From NCBI GenBank assembly GCA_964562375.1, contig CAZLSW010000029.1, forward strand, positions 1 to 36,062: a DNA stretch of 36,062 nt, read 5' to 3'. The position numbers and the translations under genes are program-made. This document shows positions 6,711 through 15,297 of the stretch, piece by piece; position 1 is the first letter of the stretch; the number at the start of each line of letters is the position of its first letter. Origin of the DNA: JAJPXC01 sp964562375 (GTDB lineage: Bacteria > Bacteroidota > Bacteroidia > Bacteroidales > Muribaculaceae). Under the pieces are notes generated by a model. The model was given only the letters and a program-made list of their open reading frames with translations, was not told the DNA's origin and made no database searches.

Positions 6711-7289
6711 TCAATTGGCTTTGTCGCTCTTTTCGGCATGGTCGCTTGTGTCGGCATGGTCGCTCAATCGGGGACGGATCAGCTTGGCCGGATTGCCGCC
6801 GACGATGCTGTCGGGCGGGAAGTCCTTTGTGACCACAGCCCCTGCGGCGAGCACGGTGCCTCGGCTGATGCGCCTCCCCGGGGTGACGATCACGCGGGCG
6901 CCAATCCAGCAGTTGTCCTCGATCACGATGGGCGGCGCGGGGATGATGCCCTGCTGGCCGATTGGCACATCGGGAAGGTCGAAGCGGTGGTTTACCCCGG
7001 CGAAGTAGCAGTCGGGGGCCATCATGACGTGGTTGCCGATTTTGATGTTGTTGGGGAGGGTGGTGTTGGCCCCGAGGCCCGAATCGTCGCCAATCTCTAC
7101 ATCCTGGCCGTTGCCGAACCATACCTTGCGGTTAACCGTTCCGAGCTTGCCGCACTTTCGGAATATTCGCTTGCAGCAGGCCACTCTCAACGCGTTGGAC
7201 ACGCGCCCTACCCCGGGCATGTAGCTGTCAGGGAGGTTGTAGGCGATGCCGTAATACACCAAGAGTGCTATTTTGCTTTTGAGGCTCAT
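6711..7289 (-). CDS. Hexapeptide-repeat acyltransferase
   Basis: A 192-residue left-handed beta-helix acyltransferase of the maltose/colanic-acid acetyltransferase type. Hexapeptide turns run from about residue 60 (VEIGDDSGLGANTTL, IKIGNHVMMAPDC) to VIEDNCWIGARVIVTPGRRI and GTVLAAGAVVTKD, ending IVGGNPAKLIR. The candidate catalytic His is in FAGVNHRFD. It probably acetylates a sugar of the surface glycan in the cytoplasm. The C-terminal tail SDHADTSDHAEKSDKAN is an 18-bp in-frame tandem repeat (6711-6764) outside the fold. The gene overlaps the flippase gene by four bases (ATGA). Confidence 0.9.
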   Translation of the reverse strand: MSLKSKIALLVYYGIAYNLPDSYMPGVGRVSNALRVACCKRIFRKCGKLGTVNRKVWFGNGQDVEIGDDSGLGANTTLPNNIKIGNHVMMAPDCYFAGVNHRFDLPDVPIGQQGIIPAPPIVIEDNCWIGARVIVTPGRRISRGTVLAAGAVVTKDFPPDSIVGGNPAKLIRPRLSDHADTSDHAEKSDKAN

Positions 7290-8833
7290 ACTGGGTTGAG
7301 GGCTTTACATTTAAGAAGCTTGGAGCGGATTTTTTGGCGAACTTCGTCGGGGAACAGCAAGAACCAAGCCGAGACTGCGACGCCCGAGAGGGAGCATCCC
7401 ACCACGGTGATCAAGCGGCCCCAGCCCTCCTGCATCGCCAGCCATGGAGCAATGGCCACGGCCACGCCCACAGCGGCCACCAGGGCCACGCGCACGAATA
7501 TCGCGTAGAATTTCGCAAGGCTGAGCTGGGGCACAAGCTTTTTGAGGATAAGCAGGTCGCCGATGCAGCATATCGTCACCACCACAAGCTGGGTGATGTA
7601 GGCCAACGGGGGCCACGCTTGAATCTTGAGGGCCATCCACGCGATCGGCACGGTGAGCATGAACAAGGTGGAGTTGAACAGGGAGAACCATTTCAACCGG
7701 CCTGTGGCGTTGATTCCAAACTCGCACACTATCACCACAATCTCCAACGTGAGCGACGTGACCAGCAAGCGGCAGAACGGCACGCTGTAAGCGGGGTATT
7801 GGCCGAGCCACACCCGCAATACCATGGGCATCTCCAATATCAGCGGTATCACTACCAGAAGCTGGAGTGAGAAAGCCAGGCGGAAAGCGTTTTCCATGAG
7901 GCGCTGCATCTCGTCGAATGCCATGGCGGCGTATTTCTTGATGATTTGGGGCTTGAAGGAGAGGAAAGCCGAGTAGGCGAACTTCTGGACGTTGCTCATC
8001 ACGTTCAACCCCACTCCGGCGGCCGCGTTGACAGCGACACCGAACACCAGGTTCAACACCACGTTGATACCGGCGGGACGGAGGGTGTTGCACAGGGTGG
8101 TGTACAAGCTCCAAGACGAGAATCCGAGCATCGACTTGATGACGGTCCAGTCCCAGCGCACGCGTCCGCGCCATTCGGGGCAGTGGATGCGGGTGTACAC
8201 GCAGCCGCACGCGGTGATCACGGCCTGCACGGCCATGAGCAGCACGCCATAGAGGATAAGCTTGTCGGTATCCACCCATTTCAGGGCGAAAACGATGCCC
8301 AATTTCAGGCAAGCGGTAACGATGTCGAGCATGGCCCATGCGCCCATCTTCTCATGGGCGATTAGCGACGAAGTGTAGGCCGTCTGTACCACGGCCAAAA
8401 TCACGGTCACTACCGAGCATTGGTACACCCAGAAGGCGGCTTCCCGGCTTTCGGGAGGAATGTCCAATTGGTAGAACACCCAAAGACCCAAGGTTTCGGT
8501 GATAACGAGTATCAACAGGCTGATGACGCAGATGATGGAGACCGTGGCACCGAAAATCTCCTGCAGTCGCTTGGAATCGGCCTTGCCCAGCTCGAAGGCG
8601 ATGAATCGGGAGAACGAGCTGGAAAGGGCCATGGTGAAGAACATGAACACCGTAATCAGGCTTCCGACGACCGAGAACACGCCGTAATCGTCGATACCCA
8701 GCACCTCGAGCACCACGCGGGAGGTGTACAGACCCACGACCAGGATCAACGCCGTGCGCAGGTAAAGCGTGACGGTGTTGCGGGCGATGCGCTTGTTCTC
8801 GGAGGGGGGCCGGGTGGATGCTATCTGCTTCAT
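7286..8833 (-). CDS. Wzx-like polysaccharide flippase
   Basis: A 515-residue protein with about 12-14 membrane helices, of the polysaccharide transport/MATE-like (MOP) superfamily. The N-terminus NKRIARNTVTLYLRTALILVVGLYTSRVVLEVLG has the form usual in Bacteroidales flippases of capsule and exopolysaccharide clusters. It would turn undecaprenyl-linked repeat units across the inner membrane for the polymerase encoded just upstream. It overlaps its neighbours by four bases on both sides, which argues for tight translational coupling. Confidence 0.9.
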   Translation of the reverse strand: MKQIASTRPPSENKRIARNTVTLYLRTALILVVGLYTSRVVLEVLGIDDYGVFSVVGSLITVFMFFTMALSSSFSRFIAFELGKADSKRLQEIFGATVSIICVISLLILVITETLGLWVFYQLDIPPESREAAFWVYQCSVVTVILAVVQTAYTSSLIAHEKMGAWAMLDIVTACLKLGIVFALKWVDTDKLILYGVLLMAVQAVITACGCVYTRIHCPEWRGRVRWDWTVIKSMLGFSSWSLYTTLCNTLRPAGINVVLNLVFGVAVNAAAGVGLNVMSNVQKFAYSAFLSFKPQIIKKYAAMAFDEMQRLMENAFRLAFSLQLLVVIPLILEMPMVLRVWLGQYPAYSVPFCRLLVTSLTLEIVVIVCEFGINATGRLKWFSLFNSTLFMLTVPIAWMALKIQAWPPLAYITQLVVVTICCIGDLLILKKLVPQLSLAKFYAIFVRVALVAAVGVAVAIAPWLAMQEGWGRLITVVGCSLSGVAVSAWFLLFPDEVRQKIRSKLLKCKALNPV

Positions 8834-10323
8834 GCTCTTACCTCCTCCCGCTCTTTTTTATGCCGGTCGCGATTGGCCAACAGCACCACGCCCAACACCA
8901 AGCCCAAGGGCAAAAGTCCGCTGGGCTGATTCAATCCACACATGCCGCCGATGCCTCCAATCGACACCATCAGCAACACCGAGAGGTAATAATTGGCATA
9001 CTCCTCCTTGCGAATTGCCACGTAGAACAACACGAAGAAGATGGTCTGGGTAATCAGGCCCCAATAACCCGTGTCAAGAATCGTTTGCACTTGCGATATC
9101 TCCACGCCGGTGGCTACCTCGTCGCTGAGTGCTTCGTTGGTGTATAATTCGTTGTGGATAAAATACTTGCGCGAAGTGGAGTATTTTGGGTGGATGAAGC
9201 CGAACCCTATCCATTGGCGATCCATTGAGTAGAGGAGATCCATTTTGGGGATTACCTGCGCCATACGTCCTGACATGAACTCGGCCATCTCCTCCTCGGG
9301 CACGTTGCCGTCCTTGATGGCGATAAACTGGTCGACCGTCGTGGCCACACGCAGCCACTCGCCGGTGGCCTTGTCAACGTAATATACCCCGGGTAACGCC
9401 AGGATGCCCAAGACGATCACCAGGATTACCTTTTTACCCAGGCCGCGGAAACACAGATAAGTGACGATGAAGCCCGTAAGGATTGCCATCGTGCGCGTGA
9501 TAAGGTTGGCAACCCAGAATGCTATCCATTGCCAGCGCTGAAGGGTGAAAAACTTGGCTACAGGGTAGATAATGATACAGGTGAAAATCACCGGTGTGGC
9601 CGAGATACGGGGAATGTTGAACGCGAAGAGGTCAATCCAAGGGTGGGCCAGAGTGGAGTGACCAACGTCCAGCCCTTCGCCGAAACTACCCAATGGGATG
9701 AAGAAGAATCCGCTAAGTATCACGCCATCAATGAAGTAGAGAATATAGATGATGGTACTGTAAATCATCATCTTGCGGAACATCTCCATGATGTCAAACT
9801 CCTTGTTGGCGAACACCAACAGGGGGAATAGGCAGTAGATAATGAGCCAGGTGTATCGCATGCGGCGAATCTGCACGCTCATCACCTCATCCGACATCAG
9901 CGCCAATATGTAAACTGAAGCTATATAGGCGATTATCAGCCACGTGACACGGCGTGTGACCTTATTCATGCGTAGCACAAAGATCGCTACGAAACATACC
10001 AAAAGGGCAATGTCGTAGATCTTCATCGCCGGCAACTGTTCCGGGTCGAGGAAACGGAAGCCGCCGAACATCAAGGTGGCCATCACCAGGAAGTCGTAGC
10101 GGTCGGTGCGCCATTTGTGCACCAGCATTACCATCAGGAAGAGGTAGGCCGGGTAGAACTCCAGTCCGGTCAAGGCCATCGAAAAGAGCCAGCCAGCGGC
10201 CCAGCCCCATTCGCCGGGAGCGGCTACAAACGGGCGGCGCTCGTCGACCGTTTTCTGGTCGACGGTGGCGTCGGCGTCGTCGCGGCCGAGCATACGTGCA
10301 AGTGCTCCTCGGGCTGCCGACAT
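8830..10323 (-). CDS. Wzy-like polysaccharide polymerase (O-antigen ligase/polymerase type)
   Basis: A 497-residue membrane protein with about 10-12 predicted helices and one large polar loop (about residues 330-430, from TGEWLRVATTVDQF to SDEVATGVEI). This layout and its place between the Wzc kinase and Wzx flippase suit a Wzy polymerase, which joins repeat units at the periplasmic face. Sequence identity in this family is low, so the call rests on topology and context. The first 35 residues are hydrophilic (RGALARMLGRDDADATVDQKT) and may be a cytoplasmic tail. The start is 6 bases after the kinase gene stop. Confidence 0.7.
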   Translation of the reverse strand: MSAARGALARMLGRDDADATVDQKTVDERRPFVAAPGEWGWAAGWLFSMALTGLEFYPAYLFLMVMLVHKWRTDRYDFLVMATLMFGGFRFLDPEQLPAMKIYDIALLVCFVAIFVLRMNKVTRRVTWLIIAYIASVYILALMSDEVMSVQIRRMRYTWLIIYCLFPLLVFANKEFDIMEMFRKMMIYSTIIYILYFIDGVILSGFFFIPLGSFGEGLDVGHSTLAHPWIDLFAFNIPRISATPVIFTCIIIYPVAKFFTLQRWQWIAFWVANLITRTMAILTGFIVTYLCFRGLGKKVILVIVLGILALPGVYYVDKATGEWLRVATTVDQFIAIKDGNVPEEEMAEFMSGRMAQVIPKMDLLYSMDRQWIGFGFIHPKYSTSRKYFIHNELYTNEALSDEVATGVEISQVQTILDTGYWGLITQTIFFVLFYVAIRKEEYANYYLSVLLMVSIGGIGGMCGLNQPSGLLPLGLVLGVVLLANRDRHKKEREEVRA

Positions 10324-10329
10324 CGTGGG

Positions 10330-12630
10330 TTACTCCTTATTCTTCTTTTCGCTGTGGCTGTGGCCGTAGCCGTAGGTCTTGGCCGTGGTGGTGCCGTTGA
10401 CCACGAGCGACATGTTGTGGAGACGACCCTGCTCGTAGGTGGAGTTGATGAAGTTGAAGTCGGAGATCTTGGTGACGCCGATACGGGTGACGTAGATGGT
10501 GGCGTCGGCCACGCGGTCGAGCACGAAGGTATCGGTGACCAAGCCCACGGGAGCCGAGTCGATGATGATGTAGTCGTAGGAGTCGCGCACCTCGGTGATG
10601 AACTTGTCCACCTCTTGCGTCGCGAGAAGCTCCGAGGGGTTGGGCGGAATCGGGCCGGCCACAATCACGTCGAGATTGGTGGCCACGGCATCCTTGAGGA
10701 CAAGCTCGTCCACGCTGATGGTGGGGTCGGCAAGATACTGGGTCAAGCCCTTCTTAGGCTGGATTTTCAGGTACTCGCCAAGCTTGGGGTTACGGATATC
10801 CATACCCACGAGCAGCACCTTCTTGCCCAGCAGGGCCAATGAGGCGGCCAAGTTGATGGACACGAACGATTTGCCCTCGCCGGCGTTGGTGGAGGTGACG
10901 AGTACCACTTTGTCGCCCTTGTTGCGGAGCATGAACTGGAGGTTGGTACGTATCAAGCGGAAGAGCTCGGCTGCCGACGATGACCCACCAGGCATTACCA
11001 CCAAGGGGTTCTCGCCGCGAGCGGTGCACACCTCGCCCAGCACGGGCACGTCGGTGAGGCGCTCCACTTCCTCGCGGGTCTGGAACTGGGAGCGCATTGC
11101 GCGGCGCACATAGAGGATTACCGGCGGTATACACAAGCCGAAGAAGAACGCCAGGGCCAGAGCCATCTTGGTTTTCATTCCCACGGGCTCAGTCAGCGCA
11201 TATGGCTCGTCGATGACGATACCCTTGGGCAGGGAGTTGGCGGCAAGCATTGCGGCTTCCTCGCGGCGTTGCAACAGGAAGAGGTAGAGTTGCTCTTGCA
11301 CCTCGCGCTGGCGCATGATGTCGCGGTATTTGCGCTCCTGCTCGGGAATGTCGCTGAGCTTGCCTTGGGCCACGGACACTTGCGTTTTGAGCGAGTTGAG
11401 GGCCACGGCTTGCTGGTCGAATGTGCGGTCGACGGAGCTGATAAGGTTTTTGCGCACGGCGTCAATCTGCTCCGACAGGGTGCGGAACGCCGAGTTGTTG
11501 CCCTTGGAGGAGGCCTCCAGGCGCATGCGCTCGAGAATCAATTCGTTGTACGACTCCATCGACTTCACCATCGACTCGGGGGTTTTGCCCGACATCGGGA
11601 TCAGGGCGTAGGCGTTGTTGGGGTCGTTGAGGAATTCCGAGGTGATTTTGAGAATCTCAAGCTCGGTTTGGAGCTCGATGATCTTCTCCTCGAGCTCGGT
11701 CTTGCGGGTGATGCCTATTTGGGCCTCGGTTTCCACATCCACGATTCCAAGGTCCTTCTTGTACTTCTCGACGTTCGACTCGGTTTCGCTCAAGTCGTTA
11801 ACAATGAGGTTGAGACGGTCGTCGAGAAACTCGGTGGTCTTGATGCCTTGGGCGCTCTTGTTCTGGATGCCTCGGATGTTGTATTGTGCGATGAGATTGG
11901 TCAACAAGTCCTTGCCGAAATCGATGCAGGTGGTGATGTGCCACAAGCCGATCACATTGGATTTTTGGGAGGCGATTTCGATGCCGAGAGCTTCGGAAAG
12001 CTCCTCGGCCTTGGTGTCGTAGCCCATGAAGTAGATGCGGGTGTCGAGCTCCTCGCCAGGCACGAAGTGCTCCGTTTTGTTGAGGACAAATTTGCCGTAG
12101 GGGGCGTCAATGGTGATGGGGAAATTCTTGGCGTCGGTGTATATTTTCTCCTGGAGGACGCGGGTGCGCACCTTTATGTCGCCGCCCTCATTGACCACCA
12201 CCTTGAAATCGATGCCTCCGCGCAGGGTGTCGGCCAACGCGGGGTCGGTGAACACCTCCACGGGATAGTCCTTATAGCGGAAAATGGGCTTTAGGATGCC
12301 GTCCTTGACGATATGTACCTTGTTGAGCTGCAGGTCCTTGACCACTTGGCGTAGCACCGAGTGGCTCTGCACGACGAAAAGCTCGTCCTCGACGTATCCC
12401 GAGCCCCCAAACAACGAAGCCAGGCCACCCATTGCCGACGTGGGGTCGGCTTGGTCCTGGGAGATGAGCAGATTGGCCTGCACAAGGTATTTGGGTTGCT
12501 GAATAGAGCGCCAAAGGAGGGTGAGGGTGACACATGCCACAACCGAAATGGCAAACCAGTACCATTTCGATTTCCATTCTTTCAAGATCGGCCTGAAGTC
12601 GATAAGATCAGAGGTTTGCTTTTTTGCCAT
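10330..12630 (-). CDS. Wzc-like chain-length regulator and tyrosine autokinase
   Basis: A 766-residue two-part protein. The N-terminal half is a Wzz-type domain: helix at about 22-42, a periplasmic region with coiled coil (about 250-420), a PEQERKYRDIMRQREVQEQLYLFLLQRREEA (GNVR-like) segment given here only by its ends, and a second helix near 485-505. The C-terminal half is a bacterial tyrosine kinase: Walker A STNAGEGKSF (Lys587), Walker A' KKVLLVGMDIRNP and Walker B YDYIIIDSAPVGL. It controls polymer length and couples Wzy to the Wza exporter. The C-terminal tail has only two tyrosines (TYGYGHSHSEKKNKE), fewer than the usual autophosphorylated Tyr cluster. Confidence 0.93.
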   Translation of the reverse strand: MAKKQTSDLIDFRPILKEWKSKWYWFAISVVACVTLTLLWRSIQQPKYLVQANLLISQDQADPTSAMGGLASLFGGSGYVEDELFVVQSHSVLRQVVKDLQLNKVHIVKDGILKPIFRYKDYPVEVFTDPALADTLRGGIDFKVVVNEGGDIKVRTRVLQEKIYTDAKNFPITIDAPYGKFVLNKTEHFVPGEELDTRIYFMGYDTKAEELSEALGIEIASQKSNVIGLWHITTCIDFGKDLLTNLIAQYNIRGIQNKSAQGIKTTEFLDDRLNLIVNDLSETESNVEKYKKDLGIVDVETEAQIGITRKTELEEKIIELQTELEILKITSEFLNDPNNAYALIPMSGKTPESMVKSMESYNELILERMRLEASSKGNNSAFRTLSEQIDAVRKNLISSVDRTFDQQAVALNSLKTQVSVAQGKLSDIPEQERKYRDIMRQREVQEQLYLFLLQRREEAAMLAANSLPKGIVIDEPYALTEPVGMKTKMALALAFFFGLCIPPVILYVRRAMRSQFQTREEVERLTDVPVLGEVCTARGENPLVVMPGGSSSAAELFRLIRTNLQFMLRNKGDKVVLVTSTNAGEGKSFVSINLAASLALLGKKVLLVGMDIRNPKLGEYLKIQPKKGLTQYLADPTISVDELVLKDAVATNLDVIVAGPIPPNPSELLATQEVDKFITEVRDSYDYIIIDSAPVGLVTDTFVLDRVADATIYVTRIGVTKISDFNFINSTYEQGRLHNMSLVVNGTTTAKTYGYGHSHSEKKNKE

Positions 12631-12650
12631 ACTATACTACTGTATCCCTG

Positions 12651-13463
12651 TTATTTCACGGTAAGGGCGATGACGAGCGAGGCGATAACTGAGCATGCGC
12701 TCACCACGGTCGAAATCACTGAGATTTTATACGCGTTGAATTGGTTATATTTCGAGTTGTCCTTGCGAATCTTGTTGGGCTCAACGATAATCACGTCGTT
12801 CTGCTTGAGGAAGAAGTAGGGCGACTCCATAGTTTTGGAATCGTTGAGGTTGAAGTGGTGGTAGATAAGCTTTCCGTTCTCGTTGCGGATGAGGAGCACA
12901 TTCTCGCGCTCGCCGTATTCGGTAAGGTCGCCGGCCAAGGCCAGGGCGTCGAGCAGGGTGAAACGCTCGGTGGCCACGGTTTTCTTGCCGGGACTCTTGA
13001 CCTCGCCCAGGACGTTGACGCGGAACGACAGCATCTCGACACGCACGATCGGCGAGTCGACGCTTTCACCGATGCGGTCCTCCAAATAGTGGGTTAGCTC
13101 CTGAGTGGTCATTCCCTCCACCCGGATTTTACCTAATACCGGGAAGTTGATATAGCCTTGGTTGTCAACGATATAGGTTTGTTGCTTTGGGTTGGATTGC
13201 ACCGATGCCGAGGCGCGTTCCGCGGGGTTGATAACGGGGAGGTTGAACTCCACCGAGGCGTCGGGCACCAGGGAGGTGACGGTGATCATCAGCTCGTCGT
13301 CGGGAACGATGCGTAGCTCGTAAGTGCCAACGGGAATCTGGCCGTCGCCGGCGGCTTTGAGATCCTCGAAGTAGATTAATGATGTGTTTTTGCCCGAGGA
13401 GCATGAGCACAGGGCGCCCACGCACACTAAAGCCATCAAGATATTGTATATGCTTTTTCTCAT
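12651..13463 (-). CDS. Wza-like polysaccharide export lipoprotein
   Basis: A 270-residue outer-membrane export protein: lipoprotein signal with lipobox LCSC-SSG (Cys near residue 21), a poly-export (PES) domain (about 45-150, TYELRIVPDDELMITV and QGYINFPVLGKIRVEG) and an SLBB-type domain (about 155-235, FRVNVLGEVKSPGKK, FTLLDALALAGDL). It ends in a hydrophobic helix (VISTVVSACSVIASLVIAL), as in many Bacteroidales homologues. It forms the outer-membrane channel that works with the Wzc protein encoded 20 bases downstream. As first gene of the operon it is preceded by a leader of about 115 bases behind a TAACTTCG -7 box. Confidence 0.92.
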   Translation of the reverse strand: MRKSIYNILMALVCVGALCSCSSGKNTSLIYFEDLKAAGDGQIPVGTYELRIVPDDELMITVTSLVPDASVEFNLPVINPAERASASVQSNPKQQTYIVDNQGYINFPVLGKIRVEGMTTQELTHYLEDRIGESVDSPIVRVEMLSFRVNVLGEVKSPGKKTVATERFTLLDALALAGDLTEYGERENVLLIRNENGKLIYHHFNLNDSKTMESPYFFLKQNDVIIVEPNKIRKDNSKYNQFNAYKISVISTVVSACSVIASLVIALTVK

Positions 13464-13585
13464 CGCAAGTTAATAGTTGGCCAATTATTCAAGGTAGTAA
13501 CGTAGGCCAAGGGTTAAATATTGTAATCGAGGCTAAAAAACCTGTGTTGCCAACGCGAGCTGAGGCCGCATGGCAATTGCGCCCG

Positions 13586-13593
13586 CGAAGTTA
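13586..13593 (-). promoter_or_regulatory. -7 box of the polysaccharide operon
   Basis: The reverse strand reads TAACTTCG. It would give a leader of about 115 bases before the Wza gene ATG. In that leader TTGGCC and GGCCAA could pair over 22 bases. Long leaders before polysaccharide operons can host antitermination control, but nothing here proves it. Confidence 0.45.
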
Positions 13594-14027
13594 CGATTTT
13601 TTTCACCACAATCCCGCCACTTTCGTATTATTAACATAATCCGACCCTTTTCTCCTTTCCTCTTTTAAAGGGAAATGAATAAAGGATTAAAGTGGCGCAA
13701 GTTGCTCACGAAACCACTATTATGTTCAAGTTTCGCAAGCTATCCAAGAAACCACGAATTACCACTAATATTCACTAATTCAGCGATTATGCTTATATTA
13801 TCATTCAAGGATTAAGCTTTGCTGCGCAAAGAATTAACACGAATTTCGATACTAAACTCCTACCGGGATTAGTGTAAATTATAAGAGCGTAAGCTCTCTA
13901 AAATTTATTATAAACCCTGTTAATTTGTTGGTGTTCATTAGTGTTAATTCGTGGTTTCACAACTTGAGAAAGTTGAATAAAGGATAAAGGGGGGGTGCCC
14001 CGCGGGAGATTTTGGGGCGGATTACAA

Positions 14028-14035
14028 TATTTTTG
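14028..14035 (+). promoter_or_regulatory. -7 box of porV
   Basis: TATTTTTG is an exact TAnnTTTG match 56 bases before the porV ATG. No TTTG was found at the usual distance upstream. Confidence 0.5.
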
Positions 14036-14091
14036 GCGTAAATGAGTTATAGTAAAGGAGTGGCCTCGAAAAACTGGCCCCTAATGAAAAA

Positions 14092-15297
14092 ATGAAGAAT
14101 ACAGTGAGAAAATTCACCCTTATACTCTTGGCCGCGGTAATGTCGCTGCCCGTCGTTGCGCAGACCAAGGACGATTTCAACCCCGTCACCACGGGTGTCA
14201 CCTCGTTGAGCATCGCCCCTGATGCCCGAGGCTCCTCGATGGGCGACCTCGGCGCCGCAACCGACCCTGACGCCAACTCGCAATTCTGGAACCCGTCGAA
14301 GTACGCTTTCGCCTACTCCAAGGCCGCGTTCTCGCTTAGCTACACCCCGTGGTTGCGCAAGTTGGTCAACGACATTTACCTTGCCAACCTCTCGGGATAC
14401 TATAAGATCGGCTCGCAGGACAACCAGGCCATCTCGGCGTCGCTCCGCTACTTCTCGCTCGGCGAGGTTACCACCAGCGACTACTCGGGCGTGGCCGCGC
14501 AGAGCCTGAATCCCTATGAGCTGTCGTTCGACTTGGGCTACTCGCGCAAACTCTCCGAGAAGTTCTCGATGGGCGTCGTGTTCCGATACATATACTCCGA
14601 CCTTGGCTTCTCCGACTCCTACGTTGGCGACCAGTCGTCGGGAGCCTCGGCGTTCTCTGCCGACATCTCGGGCTACTTCACCACCTACCCCATCATCGGC
14701 CGCAACGAATGCCAATGGTCGTGGGGCTGGAACATCTCCAATATCGGTACCAAGGTGAGCTACAACAACGGCGACGACCCCGCGTTCCTGCCCACCAACC
14801 TGCGCTTGGGCACCACCTTCATGTTTCCTTTGGCCGACTATCACAATCTGGCCCTCTCACTCGACCTGAACAAGCTGCTGGTGCCCACCAAGCCGCGTGA
14901 AAGCGACTACGCCGACGACACCGAGGGCCAGCAGGCCTATCTCGACGCCCTGCAGGAGTGGGAGGACATGTCGCCCATCACCGGTATTTTCAAGTCGTTC
15001 TCCGACGCTCCCGGCGGTTTCAAGGAGGAGTTGCGCGAGATTACCTTCTCGATTGGCGCCGAGTACAGCTACAACCAGCAGTTCTTCGTGCGCGCGGGCT
15101 ACTTCTACGAGAACGAGTTCAAGGGCAACCGTAAATACTTCTCGATGGGTGCGGGCTTCTCGCTCAACGTCGTGCGCCTGGATGCCTCCTACATGCTGGC
15201 CACCGCGCAGACGTCGCCCCTTGACCAGACGCTCCGTTTCACCCTCACCTTCGACATGGACGGCTTGCGCGAGGTATTCGGCAAAAAGAGAAGATGA
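14092..15297 (+). CDS. porV: Type IX secretion outer-membrane protein PorV
   Basis: A 401-residue FadL-like beta-barrel protein. Features: a signal peptide (cut after PVVAQ, about residue 24), the PorV opening TTGVTSLSIAPDARGSSMGD with ATDPDANSQFWNPSKYAF, alternating aromatic strands, and the C-terminal YMLATAQTSPLDQTLRFTLTF. PorV (LptO) is the shuttle that takes type IX cargo from the SprA translocon to the PorU sortase. So the organism probably has a working type IX system, whose other genes are not in this window. It overlaps ispF by four bases (ATGA), so the two are co-translated; this pairing may be only genomic convenience. Confidence 0.92.
   Translation: MKNTVRKFTLILLAAVMSLPVVAQTKDDFNPVTTGVTSLSIAPDARGSSMGDLGAATDPDANSQFWNPSKYAFAYSKAAFSLSYTPWLRKLVNDIYLANLSGYYKIGSQDNQAISASLRYFSLGEVTTSDYSGVAAQSLNPYELSFDLGYSRKLSEKFSMGVVFRYIYSDLGFSDSYVGDQSSGASAFSADISGYFTTYPIIGRNECQWSWGWNISNIGTKVSYNNGDDPAFLPTNLRLGTTFMFPLADYHNLALSLDLNKLLVPTKPRESDYADDTEGQQAYLDALQEWEDMSPITGIFKSFSDAPGGFKEELREITFSIGAEYSYNQQFFVRAGYFYENEFKGNRKYFSMGAGFSLNVVRLDASYMLATAQTSPLDQTLRFTLTFDMDGLREVFGKKRR

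Larger units (their letters stand above)
13464..14091. other. Gene-free 628-base divergent region with long inverted repeat
   Basis: This region separates the leftward polysaccharide operon from the rightward porV gene. The left 130 bases are the operon leader and promoter. The middle (13680-13980) is AT-rich and holds an inverted repeat: AAACCACGAATTACCACTAA (13749-13768) against TTAGTGTTAATTCGTGGTTT (13938-13957), one mismatch, with about 170 bases between. Within it AAGCTTTGCTGCGCAAAG and GAGCGTAAGCTC are small palindromes. No convincing reading frame is seen. It could be a decayed non-autonomous element. Confidence 0.5.

Noticed and set aside
6709..7122. Upstream extension of the glycosyltransferase frame
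   Set aside because: It runs inside the acyltransferase gene in another frame; MKILIVTNMYP at 6708 is the family start.
13464..14091. Possible tRNA or structured RNA gene in the largest gap
   Set aside because: No cloverleaf, TTCGA arm or known riboswitch motif could be found by eye; only AT-rich inverted repeats.
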